Shown here in pieces: positions 42,090 through 45,675 of a stretch of DNA of 45,675 nucleotides; position 1 is the first letter of the stretch, and each line of letters begins with the position of its first letter. The stretch comes from Rhizopus sp. PT2906 (lineage: Eukaryota; Mucoromycota; Mucoromycetes; Mucorales; Rhizopodaceae): the NCBI GenBank assembly GCA_025529335.1, contig JAMYHX010000353.1:1-45675 (forward strand). Reading direction: 5' to 3'. The notes under the pieces were generated by a model. The model saw only the letters and a list, made by a program, of their open reading frames with translations, ran no database searches and had not been told where the DNA came from. Made by a program: the position numbers and the translations under genes.

Positions 42090-44410
42090 ATGAGCAAACA
42101 TGTTGAATACATTCTATTGGCGGAATTCGATATTGACAAAGGTGCTTCGCTAAAGCATCAATATCCAACAGAGACAGGAACAGACGAACAGTAAGAAAGA
42201 AAGGAAGAAAGAAAAAAAAAAACTAACAGTAATAAAGTATCTTGTCTGAACTCATGTTGCCTGATGGTGCTCATTTACGTGCTGAAGATTGGACCATCTT
42301 TTGTTTGAATCAACTCACACCTGTCCCTGAACAAGAAATAGATCAAGAACGGAAAAGTCCCTTGCTTTATGTATTAAACTTGGTGAGAACAAAGCATGAC
42401 GCGACAGCACGAAGGTATGTGCTTACCTATTTTTACTTTTGTATATTGACTTGTCAATGATAGAGGTGCTATGGTAAAAGCAATGGCTATCTGTACTAGA
42501 CATCAATATCTACATATATACAAAGTATAAAAAGCTCACTATCATTTGATCTTTTTACTGATCCACAGCATTCTTTTTTTTTTTATAGCCTGTGCTTTTA
42601 TTGGCAATGGAAAAATACTTTGAAAATCCAAGCGTGGACATTTTGGAATCACTTTATAAGGCAGTCAATTCAATGGACCTATCAAGGATGCCCAAGTTCA
42701 CTTGGCATGAAAGACAGATCTTGAGAGCATCAGATAATAAAACCATGTTTGAAGAAATGTTTGTGGATGATACAACTGTAGATGATATCGATGTGCTGGA
42801 AGATACCGAATTCAACAGACAGCGAAGAGGAACCTATATCGATCTTACTTCTGGAAGTGTAAGAGAGCAAATACCCACATTAAGTAAAGATAGACACTTT
42901 TTTGAAACAAAGATAGAATATGAAGGTATCAAATTGCCTATCAAAATTCCTCTCACAGTCAATGACGAAGAAGTAGGCGATGTAAGTAATAGAGAAAGAA
43001 AGAAAAAAAAAAAAAGGGACATATTAATGACTTGAGATAAAGTTTTCAGTGATAAAGCTTATCAACACATTTACACCCAGTCCCAACCATGCAGGTTCAC
43101 CCAATCCACACCACCCTCATCTAGACAGTGCCGGTCCTTACACTCATCCGATCATGCTTTTATTGAACGCATTATTAACACAAAAGCGAATCATCTTTTT
43201 GGGTCACGGGCATCCATCAGGCGAAGTAGCAAATTACGTCTTGGCAGCTTGTGCTTTAGGCAGTGGATGTGGTACAGTCTTAAGAGGGTTTACAGAACGA
43301 GCGTTTCCTTACACAAATCTGACAAGTGTGGATGATTTATTAAAATGGTAATCGTTTATTTATCTATTCATACATCAGAGATCTTATTGTTGTTATCTAG
43401 TCCTGGATTCATTGCTGGTGTGACCAATCCTACATATGAGGAACATACCAGTTGGTGGGACGTGCTCTGTAATATCAGCACCGGTAAGATCACGGTGAGT
43501 AAAGATATCAATTCGACTAGCCCTGTGTCCAGTCGAAAGGGATCGATTGCAGCATCTATCGCAGACGATGTATCTTCATTCAGTTCATTATCGCTTGGTC
43601 GTACTTCAAGTATGGGTTCATTTAATAAACATCAACAACCTCAACAGCCTCAACAGCAGCAGACCTCAGCAGCGACGTCACTAGTGCAAGAAGAAAAGAA
43701 AGACTCAGATGCAGAGTTTATGCAAGATGTCATGGCAGCTATTCAAGCGCATTATGGAGAAACTTCGATTCGTGCCAAGTTTCAAGATTATGTATTTCGC
43801 TTTGTGCGATTAGCTGCTCTCTATGAGGAACAGGTATATCATCAAACAAAGATAGGGTACGGATCCAAGGACACAGTGCTTGGATATGGACCTGTGTTTG
43901 TAGATGAAGCGGCCAAGCAAAGAGAATTAGCTGCCAATGCGAGTCGAATCGAAGGATGGAGACAGACGATTTCCTATAAATATTATCAAAGGGACTTGGC
44001 CACTCGACTAGAGAACTCTTGTATTAAAAATCTAGATGTCTATCACCAGATCACTAAACTGAAAAGACTCAAGCACATACCAGATAATGAAATACATGCC
44101 ATCTATGATGCGTTTCTTAATAATATCGTCACCCATCGTCAAATGATCGAGGTTTGTTCTTGTATATATATTAATCTTTAATAACTCATTATCATAGTTT
44201 TTATCATTTTTGCCTCAACATCAAGGAGGTCTAGCACCACTTGGAGTAGGCTTATTTCATTCAAACCCATCGGTTCGAAAGCAAGCACTCGAGTTATTTC
44301 GTAGATTAGAACGTAGTCCAGTAGGAATCAAGTTCATTCAAGGTTTATCAAGATTTCAAAAAATAGCTTATGAAAGACAATCCGCTTCCTATACCAATCA
44401 TACACAATAA
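42090..44410 (+). CDS. Afi1-type DENN-domain protein (Arf3-interacting / polarity)
   Basis: Several exons make a protein of roughly 600-650 residues. The N-terminus VEYILLAEFDIDKGASLKHQ then MLPDGAHLRAEDWTIFCLNQ matches the Afi1/DENN upstream region (u-DENN). YVLNLVRTKHDATARRGAMV, RHQYLHIYKPVLLLAMEKYF and IMLLLNALLTQKRIIFLGHG form the DENN core. ANYVLAACALGSGCGTVLRG and CPGFIAGVTNPTYEEHTSWW complete the SPA/DENN part. A Ser/Gln-rich linker follows (QQPQQPQQQQTSAA), then helices ending ALELFRRLERSPVGIKFIQG. In yeast Afi1 binds Arf3 and supports polarised growth. DENN domains in general are Rab GEFs. It lies divergent from YPT1 and 81 bases before the RFC gene. Confidence 0.88.
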
Positions 44411-44445
44411 AATTTAAACTCACATTTATAAACGCGTTCTATTTT

Positions 44446-44466
44446 TTGTGTGTGTGTGTGCGCGCG
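44446..44466. repeat. (TG)n run upstream of the RFC gene
   Basis: GT/GC dinucleotides between the Afi1-type stop and the RFC start, followed by a T14 tract at 44471-44484. Confidence 0.8.
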
Positions 44467-44491
44467 TTACTTTTTTTTTTTTTTGACTTCA

Positions 44492-45675
44492 ATGAGCTTT
44501 TTTCAACCAAAGAATACGCCATCAACAGGCAAAGTTGATAGAAAAGAACTATTAAAAAAGACACAACCATGGGTTGAGAAATAGTAAGTGTGAGGGATCT
44601 TTTTTTAAAAAAAAGGTTTGATTGAACTTTATATAGTCGACCCAAGTCTATGGATGACATTGCTTCACAAGAACAAGCTGTTTTAGTATTGAAGAAAGCA
44701 CTTCAATCTGATAATGTAAAGCATTAAAAGACATGTGAAAAATGTTGCTAAATCGATACAATAGCTTCCTCATTTACTCTTTTATGGTCCTCCTGGTACT
44801 GGTAAAACTTCAACCATCTTGGCATTAGCACATGAACTCTATGGACCTCAGCTGATGAAATCTCGTGTACTTGAATTAAACGCTTCGGACGAAAGAGGTA
44901 TCGCAGTTATTCGTGAAAAAGTAAAGGATTTCTCAAGAACGACAGTAACAAGTAAAGTGAGGTAATGACACTAAAAAGCAAAGAGAGAGAAAGAAAAACA
45001 TGTATGAAAACGGTTCATGTATAGTGGATATCCTTGCCCTCCATACAAGATTGTTATTTTGGATGAAGCTGATTCAATGACAAAAGATGCTCAATCCGCC
45101 TTACGTCGAACCATGGAAACATACTCTACTACTACACGATTCTGTATTGTATGCAATTATGTGAGCCGGTAAATAGAAAGAAAGACAGAAAGAAAGAAAG
45201 AACTAATAGCTTTCGACAGTATCATTGAACCCATCACATCTCGCTGTGCCAAGTTTAGATTTAAATCACTCCCTATCGAAGATATACAGTCTCGTTTAGA
45301 AATGATATGTCTAGAGGAAGGCGTTAACCTTGCAGCCAATACGATGCAGACATTGATTCAATGTTCAGGAGGAGATTTACGAAAGGCAATCACTTTCTTA
45401 CAAAGTGGATATAACTTACAAGGCAATAAACCGATTACACCCAGCATGATTAATGAAATGGCAGGCAAGATTCCTGATGACATAATCAGGCAGTGTATAG
45501 ACGCTTGGTCTTCAAATGATATAAACGAGATACAAAAGGTTATTCAGAACGCAATGAATGAAGGATACTCTGGAGAGAATTTGCTAATCCAATTACATGA
45601 AGAGATCATTCAAGATCAAAACCTGACAACATTACAGAAAGCTCAAATATCACAAATCCTGTCTACGGTCGATAT
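44492..45675 (+). CDS. Replication factor C subunit (yeast Rfc2 / human RFC4 type), 3' truncated by window end
   Basis: Clamp-loader AAA+ ATPase that opens PCNA. At least five exons. The start MSFFQPKNTPSTGKV leads to PWVEKYRPKSMDDIASQEQA, the P-loop LLFYGPPGTGKTSTILALAH, ELNASDERGIAVIREKVKDF, Walker B KIVILDEADSMTKDAQSALR with RRTMETYS, sensor 1 FCIVCNYVSRIIEPITSRCA (the SRC arginine finger) and KFRFKSL. Domain III continues to the window edge (IQDQNLTTLQKAQISQILST). The PCPPYKIVILDEADSMT context points to Rfc2/RFC4 and not Rfc3, 4 or 5. Only the last few dozen residues are missing. The intron at about 45170 is nearly all GAAA repeats. Confidence 0.95.

Noticed and set aside
1..45675. tRNA, rRNA or CRISPR arrays
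   Set aside because: I scanned the gene-poor stretches by eye for B-box GGTTCGA-type sequences and regularly spaced repeats. The few GGTTCGA-like hits lie in coding exons without a partner A box, and no array is present. A tRNAscan/Infernal run would settle it.

Overview
The window looks like nuclear DNA of an early-diverging filamentous fungus, most likely Mucoromycota (Mucorales-type). It is AT-rich, and genes carry many 40-80 nt GT-AG introns, often with purine-rich tracts after the donor. Start codons follow pyrimidine tracts, and spacing between genes is very tight. The gene set is fungal: Spg1, Gpt2/Sct1-type acyltransferase, Afi1, a Pap1/Yap1-type bZIP and a Ste18-type G-gamma. The order-level placement is inference. 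I rebuilt the gene models by hand-splicing. Summed exon lengths were checked to be a multiple of three for NAPE-PLD, GPAT, NDUFAF3, IRG, GID4, F-box, PAQR, G-gamma, SIR2, TXNL1, COX10, HMGR, bZIP, globin, methyltransferase, NTF2-like and FAD-monooxygenase.

Layout: 1-2.7 kb is a gene-poor edge with a decayed minus-strand LINE. 2.7-13.5 kb holds a NAPE-PLD-like hydrolase (-), a glycerol-3-phosphate acyltransferase (+), an NDUFAF3-like complex I assembly factor (+), an immunity-related-GTPase (IRG)-like protein (-), GID4 (-), an F-box protein (-) and a PAQR receptor (-). 13.5-17.1 kb is gene-poor with relics. 17.1-20.8 kb holds a G-protein gamma subunit (+), Spg1 GTPase (+), a small secreted double-psi beta-barrel protein (-) and a class I sirtuin (-). 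20.8-22.7 kb is gene-poor with coding relics. 22.7-31.8 kb holds a thioredoxin-PITH protein (+), COX10 (-), a CaM kinase (-), HMG-CoA reductase (+) and a redox-type AP-1 bZIP (-). Around 32.4-32.8 kb lies a broken TnpB/Fanzor-like nuclease gene. 32.9-45.7 kb holds a globin ending in a CAAX box (-), a methyltransferase with a myristoylation-type N-terminus (-), derlin (-), an NTF2-like protein (+), a FAD monooxygenase (-), Ypt1/Rab1 (-), an Afi1-type DENN protein (+) and the start of an RFC subunit (+, running off the window).

Functional themes: Membrane lipid metabolism and traffic are well represented (GPAT, NAPE-PLD, HMG-CoA reductase, PAQR, Ypt1, Afi1, derlin). So are lipid-anchored proteins: the G-gamma and the globin both end in CTIM, Ypt1 ends in GGCC, and the IRG-like protein and the methyltransferase both begin MGxxxS. 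Mevalonate output from HMG-CoA reductase is what prenylation and COX10 (haem O synthesis) consume, although nothing shows co-regulation. Three convergent gene pairs have stop codons that abut or overlap.

The strongest leads for something undescribed are the CAAX-tailed globin inside a tight derlin/methyltransferase/globin tandem, and the fungal IRG-like GTPase.
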